Positions 10,644-19,835 of a DNA stretch of 64,000 nucleotides are shown piece after piece. This DNA comes from Paenibacillus sp. HW567. Its GTDB lineage: Bacteria > Bacillota > Bacilli > Paenibacillales > Paenibacillaceae. Both the position numbers and the translations under genes were made by a program. The notes beneath the pieces are model-generated. The model searched no databases. It was not told the origin of the DNA and was given only the letters and a program-made list of their open reading frames with translations. Position 1 is the first letter of the stretch. Every line of letters starts with the position of its first letter. The stretch is from NCBI RefSeq assembly GCF_000374185.1, contig NZ_KB910518.1:346667-410666 (forward strand). Reading direction: 5' to 3'.

Positions 10644-12377
10644 ATGTTCAAGAGAATAAGCGCTATAAATGATAAGTGGACCGATGAATCGCTTCAGCGT
10701 CAAATCACGGACCGGAGCAACCGCTATTTCGGCGGTGTCCGTGATCCATATACCGGTGTTGCCTGGCCGAGTCACACCGGTACGGCCCAGTTTATTGCTG
10801 TATGGGCCGCTTCCCTGGTTAATCCTGTGTCGCAGTATCATCTCGATATAGCCTTGCTGGAGAAGCTTCAGGAGGCGATGGATTTCATGCTGCGGTTCCA
10901 GCATGAGGACGGCACGATCTCGCCGGGCTGGACCAACTATCATTCCCCGCCGGATACGGCGTTCGTGGTGGTTGGCTTAGCCAACGTGCTTACGCTGTTG
11001 GAGCAGCAGACTTGGGAGCCTCTGGCCGCTGTCACCGAGCAGATCCGGTTATTTCTGCAGCGGACGGTTCCGGCGATGCTGACCGGAGGCGTTCATACCC
11101 CGAACCACCGCTGGGTGCTTACCGCTGCTCTCGGCTCCTTGTACCGCATTTTCGCACTGGAGGGCTTGAAGCAGCGGGCGGAGAAGTGGCTTCAGGAGGG
11201 AATGGACATTACGCCGGATGGCGAATGGACCGAACGGAGCAATGGAATCTACAACACAGTCAGTGACATTATGCTCTATTATGCGGCGCAGGATTTGGAG
11301 CGTCCCGAATTACTGGAGCCGGTGCGCCGGAATCTGCGAATGATGAAATATCTGGTGCACCCCGATGGTGAAGTGGTCACGGATTATTCGGGACGCCAGG
11401 ATTTCGGCAGCGTCTTCTCGCTGGCGGATTATTATCTGTGCTACAAGCTGATGGCGGAGCATGACCGTGATCCCGAGTTCGCGGCGCTTGCCGAGCTTGC
11501 CGGCAGCGCCGTTACCCATCCGGGTTCGCTGCCGAACAATATCATGCTCGGATTTCTGCTGTATCCGCAAATGCAGGCAGCCGCCGTGCAGCCGGAGGAA
11601 CTGCCTGTAGATTACCGCAAGGTAATCAATGGAGCCTTCAACCGGGAGGAGCTGCTGGGCAAAATCGGGCAGGACGGCTACGGCGGACCGGTCCGCCACA
11701 GCAAGCAGCATACCGAATTCGGCGCTCCGGTTGCCCGCATTCGGAGCGGGGCCACAAGTGCAACGGTAATGACCGAGGCTTCCTCGCATTTCTCACTGCG
11801 GCACGGCAAGGCCCGGCTGCTCGGAGTTCAGCTCGCTTCAAGCTTCGAGCCCGGCTTGATTACCATGCAGTCGCTGGAAGAAACGGCTTCGGGCTTCCGC
11901 TTAAGCTCCACCGCGGAGAAGGGCTATTATGGACCCGTGCCGGGAGACAAGCTGCCGTCACTGTCCGGCTTATCGGCCAGTCCCTGGTATCTGCTGCCTC
12001 ACGGGGAACGACCGCTCACCCATTCCCAGCCCAGCAAGGTCACGGTTCAAGTGACCGATCACAGCGGGGGATGGGATGTGCACTTTGCCCAGCAAGCGCC
12101 GTCGGATGTGCTGACGCAGATTGTGCTGCTGTTCGGCAAGGAAGGCGGCCTGGAGGGAACCGGCATCGTGCCTGTGCCGGAGATGCGGGACACTTCGTTC
12201 TGGGCATCCGGCACGATCCGTTATACCGCCGGTGAAGATTGGATGGAGCTGGAGCAGGGGGCCCATGAGCATGAATTGGCGGATATCCGGGGAATGACCT
12301 ACCCGGATGGCTGCCTGAAGGTCATCGTGACCCTGATTACGCCGCTGGACTATACGCTGCGAATCCGCCTCTCTTAG
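10644..12377 (+). CDS. Unassigned enzyme-like protein, probable alpha-helical toroid carbohydrate-active protein
   Basis: 577 residues from the ATG at 10644 after GGAGGGAG. An open frame extends back to 10350, but that part overlaps the permease in another phase and lacks a ribosome site. There is no signal peptide. The first 350 residues are helix-rich and repetitive with motifs placed like those of toroid polysaccharide enzymes (WPSHTG, GWTNYHSPPDT, HTPNHRWV at about 151-158, ERSNGIYNTVSD, TDYSGRQDF). The last 200 residues look like beta-sheet. This layout resembles heparinase II/III or alginate-lyase-like families, but I cannot name the family with certainty. As the last gene of the ABC operon it probably processes the imported saccharide in the cytoplasm. 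Confidence 0.6.
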   Translation: MFKRISAINDKWTDESLQRQITDRSNRYFGGVRDPYTGVAWPSHTGTAQFIAVWAASLVNPVSQYHLDIALLEKLQEAMDFMLRFQHEDGTISPGWTNYHSPPDTAFVVVGLANVLTLLEQQTWEPLAAVTEQIRLFLQRTVPAMLTGGVHTPNHRWVLTAALGSLYRIFALEGLKQRAEKWLQEGMDITPDGEWTERSNGIYNTVSDIMLYYAAQDLERPELLEPVRRNLRMMKYLVHPDGEVVTDYSGRQDFGSVFSLADYYLCYKLMAEHDRDPEFAALAELAGSAVTHPGSLPNNIMLGFLLYPQMQAAAVQPEELPVDYRKVINGAFNREELLGKIGQDGYGGPVRHSKQHTEFGAPVARIRSGATSATVMTEASSHFSLRHGKARLLGVQLASSFEPGLITMQSLEETASGFRLSSTAEKGYYGPVPGDKLPSLSGLSASPWYLLPHGERPLTHSQPSKVTVQVTDHSGGWDVHFAQQAPSDVLTQIVLLFGKEGGLEGTGIVPVPEMRDTSFWASGTIRYTAGEDWMELEQGAHEHELADIRGMTYPDGCLKVIVTLITPLDYTLRIRLS

Positions 12378-12387
12378 GGGGATAGCT

Positions 12388-12445
12388 AATAAACAAGGAC
12401 ATGCAAACCGGACACCCCCGGCTTGCATGTCCTTGTTTATTTTTT
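12388..12445 (+). terminator. Strong intrinsic terminator closing the sugar ABC operon
   Basis: AATAAACAAGGACATGCAA pairs perfectly with TTGCATGTCCTTGTTTATT around a C-rich loop, followed by T residues. The A-rich left arm means it can also act on the opposite strand. Confidence 0.9.
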
Positions 12446-12555
12446 GAGCCTGGATTGCCCGAAAATCATTGCTGTTATGCAAGAAATTACAAATTTGATA
12501 TGACAAATGTCATATGATTTAAGAGGGTTTATTCATTACACTATAGCAAATAATT

Positions 12556-12574
12556 GATTATGATAATCATTATC
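12556..12574 (+). promoter_or_regulatory. Fur box upstream of the FTR1-P19 operon
   Basis: GATTATGATAATCATTATC matches the classical 19-base Fur consensus at 18 positions. It lies 49 bases before the FTR1 start codon, so Fur with iron would block transcription of the whole iron operon. Confidence 0.88.
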
Positions 12575-12622
12575 AATTAGAGAAATCTTTGCTTTTATAG
12601 ACTAAAAGTTGGGGGGATTCGT

Positions 12623-13846
12623 TTGCGTGGTCGATATTGGCGAATAGGGTTGACAGTTATACTGCTAATGATACTGATCATTCCAGGTCAAGCTCATGCG
12701 GCGGACGGCAATTGGCGCAAGGTGGTAGCTCAAATAGATGACACTTTGCAGCAAGCGCTGGAGACATACAGTAAGGGAGATGTCGCGGAGGCAAAGAATC
12801 AGGTCAATAACGCATATTATGGACCTTATGAAAGCGGACAGATGGAGAAAGCGGTGAAATTTAATATTTCATCGAAGCGAAATGCCATCATCGAGGAGGA
12901 ATTTCGTCTGATCCGCAAGTCGATGACTGCCGGGGCTTCCAAGGCTGAGGTGAATCAGCGGATGTCGAAGCTGGTAGACATGCTGCAGGAGGATGCGGCC
13001 ACACTCAGCAAGTCTGACAGTACTCCGTGGGGGATTTTCTTATCCTCACTCGGCATTATCTTACGGGAAGGCATTGAAGCTATTCTCGTTATCGCTGCAA
13101 TTATTGCGTATCTGATCAAGTCCGGCAATGAGGACAAGGTCAAGATCATTTATCAGAGTACATTAGTGGCTCTAGGGGCAAGCGTGCTGACCGCGATAGG
13201 GATCAAATATCTATTTAATATCAGTGGAGCCAGCCAGGAAAATCTGGAGGGCATTACGATGCTGCTGGCGGTAGCTGTGCTTTTCTCCATGAGCTTCTGG
13301 TTAATCGGCAAAGCCGACGCCAAACGATGGAAGAATTATATTGAAGGAAAGATTCAAACCTCCATAACGACGGGTAACACCCTGACTTTGTGGTTAGCTG
13401 CATTTCTCGCCGTATATAGAGAAGGTGCAGAGACGGTCCTTTTCTATCAGGCTTTAGTGAATGGACAGGATAAATCAGGGATTAGCATGATCGGACTCGG
13501 AATTGTGGTCGGAGCTTTGGCGCTGGTTGTAGTTTTCTTGATTATCCGCTATGGCAGCCTTAGAATCCCGCTCAAGCCTTTCTTTATCGGCACGAGTATT
13601 CTGATGTACTATTTGGCTTTTGTCTTTTCCGGGGAGGCCATCATGGAGCTTCAGGCTGGATATATGGTTAGTGCAACTACGGTATCCGGGTTTCCAATCA
13701 TAAGCTTCTTTGGGATCTATCCAACGGTAGAAAGCTTGACAGCACAGGGACTGCTGCTGCTGGCAACTGTCATAGGCCTAATCTGGTATAAAGCATCTTC
13801 CCGCAAAGGGAAGGTCAAACCGGAAGGCAACCGCTTGCCGGGCTAA
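12623..13846 (+). CDS. FTR1/EfeU-family iron permease with N-terminal extracytoplasmic domain
   Basis: 407 residues from TTG 12623 after a GGGGGGA ribosome site. A signal sequence (about residues 1-26, ending AHA) is followed by a helical extracytoplasmic domain to about 135, then seven predicted membrane helices. Both iron-translocating REGxE motifs of the family are present: REGIE (148-152) and REGAE (266-270). FTR1 proteins move oxidised iron across the membrane. A Fur box lies just upstream. The following genes (P19, DUF2318 protein, FtsX pair, ATPase) match the partners of Ftr1 in the Campylobacter p19 locus rather than the EfeO/EfeB partners of the Bacillus EfeUOB system. Confidence 0.93.
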   Translation: MRGRYWRIGLTVILLMILIIPGQAHAADGNWRKVVAQIDDTLQQALETYSKGDVAEAKNQVNNAYYGPYESGQMEKAVKFNISSKRNAIIEEEFRLIRKSMTAGASKAEVNQRMSKLVDMLQEDAATLSKSDSTPWGIFLSSLGIILREGIEAILVIAAIIAYLIKSGNEDKVKIIYQSTLVALGASVLTAIGIKYLFNISGASQENLEGITMLLAVAVLFSMSFWLIGKADAKRWKNYIEGKIQTSITTGNTLTLWLAAFLAVYREGAETVLFYQALVNGQDKSGISMIGLGIVVGALALVVVFLIIRYGSLRIPLKPFFIGTSILMYYLAFVFSGEAIMELQAGYMVSATTVSGFPIISFFGIYPTVESLTAQGLLLLATVIGLIWYKASSRKGKVKPEGNRLPG

Positions 13847-13898
13847 TGGTATTCATGTTGCTAATGATTTACAACAAATATATAGGGGTGTAAAGAGA

Positions 13899-14525
13899 AT
13901 GAAAAAAATAAAAAATGCTTTGATGTTTACAGGAATTGTACTGGCAATGTCTGCGTTAATGGTAGGCTGCAGCTCGAACAGCAATAGCGCTAAAGATGAA
14001 GCCAGCCAGGGTAATAATACGGCAGTCAATGCTCCAGCAGAGGAAGCGGCGGCCTTTGAAGAGTTTCCGATTGGTGAAGAGCAGGAAGTCGATGGCATAA
14101 AAATTGGAGCGTTGTATCTGCAGCCGGTAGATATGGAGCCAATGGACAAAGCGGGATTGCCTTCCGCACAGTCGGACTTTCACCTGGAAGCTGATATTTC
14201 AGCCCTGGAAGGCAATAAAACAGGCTTCGGGATTGGTGAGTTTATCCCTTACCTGACTGTTCATTATCAGATCAAAGCTAAAGCTACGGATAAGGTTGTT
14301 TCCGAAGGAACCTTTATGCCAATGAACGCTTCCGACGGTGCCCACTATGGAGCCAATGTTAAACTCGCCGGTGCAGGGGATTATAAGCTGAACTATGTGG
14401 TGGAATCCCCGGAAAAAATGGATTACCTGCTGCATACGGATAATGCGACAGGCGTGAAGGGGCGCTTCTGGAAAGAGCCGATCAACTTGACCTGGGAATT
14501 CTCTTGGGTGCCAAGAACTTGGTAA
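13899..14525 (+). CDS. P19/Tp34-family iron-binding lipoprotein
   Basis: 208 residues. A short basic N-terminus and hydrophobic stretch end in a lipobox-like MVGC, so the protein is tethered outside the membrane. Motifs of the P19/Tp34 family are visible: the acidic EEFPIGEEQEVDG, the metal-ligand segment DFHLEADIS, and GTFMPMNASDGAHYGANV, which carries the Met and His ligands. Known P19 proteins bind copper and iron at these residues and hand iron to FTR1. It lies 52 bases after the FTR1 gene. The serine/acid-rich stretch after the lipid anchor is a likely spacer. Confidence 0.9.
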   Translation: MKKIKNALMFTGIVLAMSALMVGCSSNSNSAKDEASQGNNTAVNAPAEEAAAFEEFPIGEEQEVDGIKIGALYLQPVDMEPMDKAGLPSAQSDFHLEADISALEGNKTGFGIGEFIPYLTVHYQIKAKATDKVVSEGTFMPMNASDGAHYGANVKLAGAGDYKLNYVVESPEKMDYLLHTDNATGVKGRFWKEPINLTWEFSWVPRTW

Positions 14526-14562
14526 GCCGGTTATTTAACCAGAACAGTGTGGTGAGAAAGAA

Positions 14563-15867
14563 TTGTTAAAAGCGATTTCGATTACTCTCGGAAACGGATT
14601 TGAGATTGCGCTGGTGATTTCCGTTCTTATCGTGTGGCTTCGGCATACAGGAAACCGTCATTTATCCAGATGGATATATGGCGGAACAGGCGTAGCTGCA
14701 TTTACCGGCTGGGTTGTGCTCTATGTACTGAAATGGTCCGGTCCGAAGAAGGAAAGCTTTACCGGCTGGGCGATGGCAGCGTGTTTTATCTTGGAGATGC
14801 TGTATCTGATTTGGATAAGCCGAAACACGAGAGTTCATTCGGCATCCCCCAATGCAAATCATTCGCTCTGGAGCAGAGACACAGCGGAGAAAACTTTTGT
14901 CTTCCTAACCGCTGCTTTGCTGACCATTTTGCCGCTGATGCGTATTCTGCAGTTTCCAAGCAGTATCTTTATTCAGACCTATAGTGTGGTCAACACAGAG
15001 CTTATCCTTAAGTTTACCGGCGGTTTGCTCGGACTGGTGTTCAGCTTCCTTTTCGGAATGTCCTTTCTACGAAGCACACGCATACTTTCAGTTCGCGGCT
15101 CAGTGGCTGGAAGTGTGCTGCTTCTGGCAACTATGATGCTCAATCAAATGTTTGCCGTCACGCAGATTTTATTCGCCAGAGGGGTATTTCCGTTAACTCC
15201 GCTGACCATGAAGATTCTGGTTCCCATTATCAATAACATGGATAAATACATTTACGTGCTGATTGGAGTTTCATTAATCTGGACAGCAACAGTTTTATTG
15301 TTGTACAGGAAAAGAAAAGAAAAATTGTCTGAGGCATGGAATCCTGCGGTTCAGCGTAAGTTCAAGGCGCGGGTGCGCAACGATAAACGCTGGCTGGCTT
15401 TTATTGCGGGACTCATGGTGCTTGTTCCTTCCCTGCTCGGTATAGAGGCGGTTCTGGCCAATACAACCGTTGAGCTATCCCCGGCAGAGCCGGTCACTCC
15501 AGATACAAATCAGCAAATTGTCATTCCGCGTGCATCTGTGGATGACCGAAATCTCCACCGGTTCGGGTATACGGCTGCAGACGGTACCATTGTCCGGTTC
15601 ATTATTATCCGCAAATCGGAAACGATGTACGGGATCGGATTCGATGCCTGTAAAATTTGTGGATCTTCAGGGTACTACCAGAAGAATAACAAGGTAATCT
15701 GCCGGAAATGTGATGTCGTCATGAATATTCCAACGATTGGCTTCGAGGGAGGATGCAATCCCATTCCGCTTGCCTATCATATGGATAAGGGCAACCTGAT
15801 TATTGCCAGCGGTGATTTGGAGAAGCAGACCGCTACTTTTCATCAGGAGGATCTCTTCCAGCATTAA
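14563..15867 (+). CDS. DUF2318 membrane protein with C-terminal Cys-rich (Fe-S type) domain
   Basis: 434 residues from a TTG at 14563. About eight membrane helices fill residues 1-310, and the remainder is a soluble domain with two CxxC motifs (CKIC, then CRKC) followed by IGFEGGCNPIPL. That arrangement is the hallmark of DUF2318 proteins, the third component of p19-FTR1 loci. The family is proposed to carry a metal or Fe-S centre and to help the redox step of iron import. Membrane topology would place the Cys domain outside, near P19. The chemistry is not established from sequence. Confidence 0.88.
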   Translation: MLKAISITLGNGFEIALVISVLIVWLRHTGNRHLSRWIYGGTGVAAFTGWVVLYVLKWSGPKKESFTGWAMAACFILEMLYLIWISRNTRVHSASPNANHSLWSRDTAEKTFVFLTAALLTILPLMRILQFPSSIFIQTYSVVNTELILKFTGGLLGLVFSFLFGMSFLRSTRILSVRGSVAGSVLLLATMMLNQMFAVTQILFARGVFPLTPLTMKILVPIINNMDKYIYVLIGVSLIWTATVLLLYRKRKEKLSEAWNPAVQRKFKARVRNDKRWLAFIAGLMVLVPSLLGIEAVLANTTVELSPAEPVTPDTNQQIVIPRASVDDRNLHRFGYTAADGTIVRFIIIRKSETMYGIGFDACKICGSSGYYQKNNKVICRKCDVVMNIPTIGFEGGCNPIPLAYHMDKGNLIIASGDLEKQTATFHQEDLFQH

Positions 15868-15898
15868 GGGATGACGGCGGTATAAGATTGGGGATGGA

Positions 15899-17200
15899 AT
15901 GATGTTTTTTCGAATGCTGGGCAAAGCGTTTACCGTTGGCTTTAAAGGCAAGATTCTGCTCATCGTCACAATTGCCTTTGGCGCTTCCCTCGCTACGGCT
16001 ATGCTGAACGTATCTCTGGATGTCGGCGATAAAATGAACCGGGAATTAAAAACCTACGGCGCCAACCTGCAGGTTGTCCCGAAAATGGATGCTTTGCCGG
16101 CAGAAATAGACGGTGTGGATTTCAATCCGCTGGCCGACAGGGAGTTTATTGCAGAAGAAGAATTGCCGAAGCTTAAGACGATCTTCTGGGCTTATAACAT
16201 TGTCGCCTTTACTCCTTATCTGGAGGCCAACGCCGGTATAGCTAAGGTGAACCATCCCGTAGCAGTGGTAGGCACCTGGTTCAATAAAGAGTTGGCGCTT
16301 CCCACGGGAGAACAGATCACTACCGGAATCCGGCAGCTCAAAACATGGTGGCAGGTTGATGGGGAATGGGTAAAAGACGAAGACAGCAACACTGCGCTGG
16401 TAGGCACGGCCTTGGCCGATCAGCTTGGGTTGTCGCCAGGACAGAACCTGGAGGTCAATGTAAAAGTGGACGGGGACAGCAAGATCCTGCCGCTGAAGGT
16501 AACCGGAATTTTAAGCGGCGGCGGGACGGATGATGACAAGATCTTCGTGTCCCTCAGCACCTTGCAGCAAACGATGGGGTTATCCGGCAAAGTGGGCAGG
16601 GTTGAGGTCAGTGCCCTGACGACCCCGGAGAATGAGCTGGCGCGAAGAGCGGCGCTGAATCCGGAGCAACTGTCAGCCAAGGATTACGAGACCTGGTATT
16701 GCACCGCCTATGTCAGTGCTATTGCCTATCAGATTGAGAAGGCTCTGCCCGGCACAGAGGCCAAGGTGATCCGGCAGGTTGCCGAATCCGAAGGGATGAT
16801 TTTGACCAAAATCCAGCTATTGATGTTTATACTTACAGCCGCCGCATTGGTCAGCTCCGGGCTTGGCATTTCGGGCCTGATGACAACCAAGGTTCTGGAA
16901 AGAAGTAAAGAGATTGGCCTGATGAAAGCGCTGGGAGCCCAGAATCCCGCGGTTCTGATGTTATTTGTTATGGAGGCCGTAATTTCGGGCATTGTGGGCG
17001 GACTTCTTGGCTACGGGGTGGGCCTTGGTTTTGCTCATATTATAGACCGGACTGTATTTGACACCGCGCTTACCTTCAAAGAGCTGGTGCTGCCGCTGGT
17101 GCTGCTGCTCTCTGTGGTGCTTACCTTGGCAGGCAGCTTCTCGGCGATGCGGATGGTCATCCGGCTTCAGCCCGCCAGCGTAATGAGGGGTGGGAGATAG
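15899..17200 (+). CDS. FtsX/MacB-type ABC permease of the P19-FTR1 iron operon (first of two)
   Basis: 433 residues with the FtsX plan: one N-terminal membrane helix, a large extracytoplasmic domain (about 45-290), and three C-terminal helices. The segment VLERSKEIGLMKALGAQN is the typical cytoplasmic coupling motif. Two adjacent ATGs (15899 and 15902) could start it; GGGGA at 15890 suits the second. It should pair with the next gene product. Such permeases act on extracytoplasmic partners by mechanotransmission rather than by moving substrate, so this pair may drive P19 or the DUF2318 protein. Confidence 0.88.
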   Translation: MMFFRMLGKAFTVGFKGKILLIVTIAFGASLATAMLNVSLDVGDKMNRELKTYGANLQVVPKMDALPAEIDGVDFNPLADREFIAEEELPKLKTIFWAYNIVAFTPYLEANAGIAKVNHPVAVVGTWFNKELALPTGEQITTGIRQLKTWWQVDGEWVKDEDSNTALVGTALADQLGLSPGQNLEVNVKVDGDSKILPLKVTGILSGGGTDDDKIFVSLSTLQQTMGLSGKVGRVEVSALTTPENELARRAALNPEQLSAKDYETWYCTAYVSAIAYQIEKALPGTEAKVIRQVAESEGMILTKIQLLMFILTAAALVSSGLGISGLMTTKVLERSKEIGLMKALGAQNPAVLMLFVMEAVISGIVGGLLGYGVGLGFAHIIDRTVFDTALTFKELVLPLVLLLSVVLTLAGSFSAMRMVIRLQPASVMRGGR

Positions 17201-17202
17201 AA

Positions 17203-18339
17203 ATGCGTAAATCCACGATGTTCTTCCGGATGCTGGCCAGCTCCTTTCAGCAAAGGAAATCGAGAATGCTGATTGCGTTGTTCGCCATCATTGTCGGAAC
17301 TGCGGTAATCTCAGGCTTACTCAGTGTCTATTACGATATCAAAATTAAAATGGGGATGGAGTTCCGCTCCTATGGCGCGAATCTAATTCTCACTCCCTCC
17401 TCCGATTCCCGGCAGAAGGTATTTCCGGAGAGCACCACTCAGGAGATCGCAGGCGTATTCCCGCAGCAGAATCTGGTTGGATACACGACTAATCTCTACG
17501 GGTTAGTGAAAATTAATTCCCGCAAGCTGGTGCTGGTAGGCACCTGGTTTGATCAAATCTCAAAAATCACTCCGTATTGGGAGATTACAGGAACTATGGA
17601 TAAGGACCGGAAGGCTTCCGGTACGGTGCTTGTCGGAAAAGCAGTGTCCGATAAGCTGGGCTACAAAATTGGAACGCTTCTTCCGCTGAAGGACGAACTG
17701 ACAGGAAATGAACAAAAGGTCAAGGTAACAGGCATCGTTAGCAGCGGCGGGACGGAGGATAATCAGATTTTCATCAATCTTGCGGATGCCCAGAGGCTAT
17801 TTCATCAGGAAGGTCTGGCAAATACTGCTTACTTCAGTGTTACCGGGGAAGGCCTCGATGCTGAAGCCTCAGCGGTCAATGTGAAATTCCCGCAAATGAA
17901 GCTTAGTCCCATTAAGCAAATCTCCGGATCTGAGACAGTCATGCTGGATAAAATCAGTTCGCTTGTATATATCGTCGTTGTAATTATTCTTTTGTCCACA
18001 TTATTATGCGTAGCCACTACGATGATGACGATGGTCATGGAGCGTAAACAGGAAATTGCCTTGAAAAAAGTGCTGGGAGCCCAGAATAAAGCCCTTTCTC
18101 TGGAGTTTCTGAGCGAAGCCGGGGTGCTCGCGCTGGCAGGCACACTTGCGGGTCTGGTGTTTGGCTATTTTCTGGCCCAAATAATTGGGCAAAGCGTCTT
18201 CCATGCCTCCATTTCCTTCCGCTGGGCAGTGATTCCGATGGTCACTGTTACTGCACTGCTTGTAGCCGGGCTGGCTTCGCTGATTCCGCTAAGATCCGTC
18301 ATCGGCATTGAGCCGGCTGTTGTTCTCAAGGGGGAATAG
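17203..18339 (+). CDS. FtsX/MacB-type ABC permease of the P19-FTR1 iron operon (second of two)
   Basis: 378 residues beginning two bases after the stop of the first permease, which indicates translational coupling. Same plan: N-terminal helix, extracytoplasmic domain, three C-terminal helices with MERKQEIALKKVLGAQN before the second. The two permeases share the motif SYGANL/TYGANL after helix 1 and VGTWF in the domain core, so they are diverged paralogs and probably form a heterodimer with the ATPase encoded next. Confidence 0.88.
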   Translation: MRKSTMFFRMLASSFQQRKSRMLIALFAIIVGTAVISGLLSVYYDIKIKMGMEFRSYGANLILTPSSDSRQKVFPESTTQEIAGVFPQQNLVGYTTNLYGLVKINSRKLVLVGTWFDQISKITPYWEITGTMDKDRKASGTVLVGKAVSDKLGYKIGTLLPLKDELTGNEQKVKVTGIVSSGGTEDNQIFINLADAQRLFHQEGLANTAYFSVTGEGLDAEASAVNVKFPQMKLSPIKQISGSETVMLDKISSLVYIVVVIILLSTLLCVATTMMTMVMERKQEIALKKVLGAQNKALSLEFLSEAGVLALAGTLAGLVFGYFLAQIIGQSVFHASISFRWAVIPMVTVTALLVAGLASLIPLRSVIGIEPAVVLKGE

Positions 18340-18359
18340 CATAGAAAGGTGGGAGGATA

Positions 18360-19046
18360 ATGAGCATTCTGGAGATCTCCGGAGTGAGTAAGAAATATGG
18401 CAATTTGCATGCATTGCAGGATATCACATTTTCTGTAGAGCCAGGGGAATGGCTGTCGATTATGGGCTCCTCCGGTTCAGGAAAGAGCACAATGCTGAAC
18501 ATGATCGGACTCATGGATAAGCCAACCAGTGGTGAGGTGAGAATAGACGGGATTGTGACCAGCCAACTGAACTCCAAGAAGCTGACGGAAATACGAAAAG
18601 ACAAAATTGGACTGGTGTTTCAGCAGTTTCACCTGATCCCTCATCTTACAGCTCTGGAGAATGTAATGGTTGCCCAATATTATCATAGTATGCCTGACGA
18701 GAAAGAGGCGTCTGCTGCGCTGGCCAGAGTTGGACTGGAGAGCCGGGCCCGGCATTTGCCGCGACAGCTATCCGGCGGGGAACAGCAGCGTGTATGTATC
18801 GCCAGAGCGCTGATTAACTATCCGGCGCTGATCCTGGCAGACGAGCCTACAGGGAATTTGGATGAGTCCAATGAAAAAATTGTATTGGAGCTATTCCAGG
18901 AGCTGCATAGAGAAGGGCATACGATTATTATGGTGACTCATGCGCCTGAGGTAGGTGAGCTGGCCGAGCGGCAGATCCGTCTGGAGCATGGAATCATCAA
19001 AGAGATTCGCACACCTGATGGCCGGAGGGAGGCTGTCATACAATGA
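18360..19046 (+). CDS. ABC ATPase of the LolD/MacB type, iron operon
   Basis: 228 residues after a GGGAGG ribosome site. Walker A GSSGSGKST, signature LSGGEQQ, Walker B ILADEPTGNLD and switch HA region (VTHAPE) are all intact. The LolD/MacB-type sequence matches FtsX-type permeases, in agreement with the two upstream genes. It overlaps the Fur-family gene by four bases (ATGA), which places that regulator in the same transcript. Confidence 0.92.
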   Translation: MSILEISGVSKKYGNLHALQDITFSVEPGEWLSIMGSSGSGKSTMLNMIGLMDKPTSGEVRIDGIVTSQLNSKKLTEIRKDKIGLVFQQFHLIPHLTALENVMVAQYYHSMPDEKEASAALARVGLESRARHLPRQLSGGEQQRVCIARALINYPALILADEPTGNLDESNEKIVLELFQELHREGHTIIMVTHAPEVGELAERQIRLEHGIIKEIRTPDGRREAVIQ

Positions 19047-19600
19047 GCATTACGGATAAGCTGGAGCAAATCGGCAGACAAATGATAAGCAAAAACTACA
19101 AGTTTACCAAGCAGCGGGAGATTATTGCCCGGGCATTATTGGAGCAAGAATCTTGTCGCCCAAGTGCAGAGGAGATCTTCCATCATATAAATAAAACACC
19201 CTCAAAAATTGCCCGGGCCACTGTATATAGGACAATGGAGCTTTTAGCTGAAATAGGTATCGTTTTAAAGCTGAATTTTGATAAAGGTATAACCCGCTTC
19301 TATTTTCGTGGTGACGGGTATAATCACATGCATCATTATCTATCATGTGCAATCTGCGGAAATGTAGAAGAGATCAAGGAAGACTGGTTAACGGAAGTGG
19401 AAAAACGGCTGGAACAAGAGTATGAATTCAAAGTGATAGATCATCTGTTAATCTTCAAAGGTATTCATGAGACTGGCCTGCACACACAGAGTGAGCGCTT
19501 ATCTTTGATCCATTGCTCATGTAATCATGAGGATAAAGCACGTTTTTTTCCCACACAGCAGGTTGAAGAAGAAAGGGGCTGCTCCCGGGCAGCCCTTTAA
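19043..19600 (+). CDS. Fur-family metalloregulator with an altered structural zinc site
   Basis: 185 residues. The N-terminal winged helix is typical (KFTKQREIIARALLEQ, then ARATVYRTMELLAEIG). The dimerisation domain keeps HMHHYLSCAICG with the first CxxC (C102/C105). The second CxxC expected after the strand pair is replaced: the segment reads FKGIHETG, so the two cysteines became H142 and G145. Extra cysteines occur later (CSC at 158-160, C180). The last gene of the iron operon, overlapping the ATPase gene by four bases; the Fur box at 12556 suggests autoregulation or control by the housekeeping Fur. Which metal it senses cannot be told. Confidence 0.88.
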   Translation: MSITDKLEQIGRQMISKNYKFTKQREIIARALLEQESCRPSAEEIFHHINKTPSKIARATVYRTMELLAEIGIVLKLNFDKGITRFYFRGDGYNHMHHYLSCAICGNVEEIKEDWLTEVEKRLEQEYEFKVIDHLLIFKGIHETGLHTQSERLSLIHCSCNHEDKARFFPTQQVEEERGCSRAAL

Positions 19601-19601
19601 G
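19572..19601 (+). terminator. Hairpin overlapping the end of the Fur-family gene
   Basis: AAAGGGGCTGC pairs with GCAGCCCTTT around TCCCGG inside the last codons and stop. The T-run after it is short, so termination may be partial. It encodes the C-terminal GCSRAAL extension, including C180. Confidence 0.55.
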
Positions 19602-19782
19602 TATGCCTTAATATCTGCACCTTGCCCAAAAGCAATGACAATAATGTTACTTCTTATTCTATCTATTATTATCATATGAATTCTGGAAATGACGGCTTTC
19701 CCCTTGAAAATCATGTATTATACTGTAAAATTGTGTGGTTTCTATGTGGTTTGAAAATAAAAATAGAAATTTTAATATTGGA

Positions 19783-19812
19783 TTGACAGAGTCAGTATAA
19801 ATACAATACTAT
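19783..19812 (+). promoter_or_regulatory. Sigma-A-type promoter for the riboswitch/NlpC unit
   Basis: TTGACA at 19783-19788 and TACTAT at 19807-19812 are separated by 18 bases. Transcription would begin just before the riboswitch. The gap 19601-19965 holds this promoter and the aptamer and no gene. Confidence 0.6.
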
Positions 19813-19835
19813 AGAAATAGTTACAAAAAGTTAAT

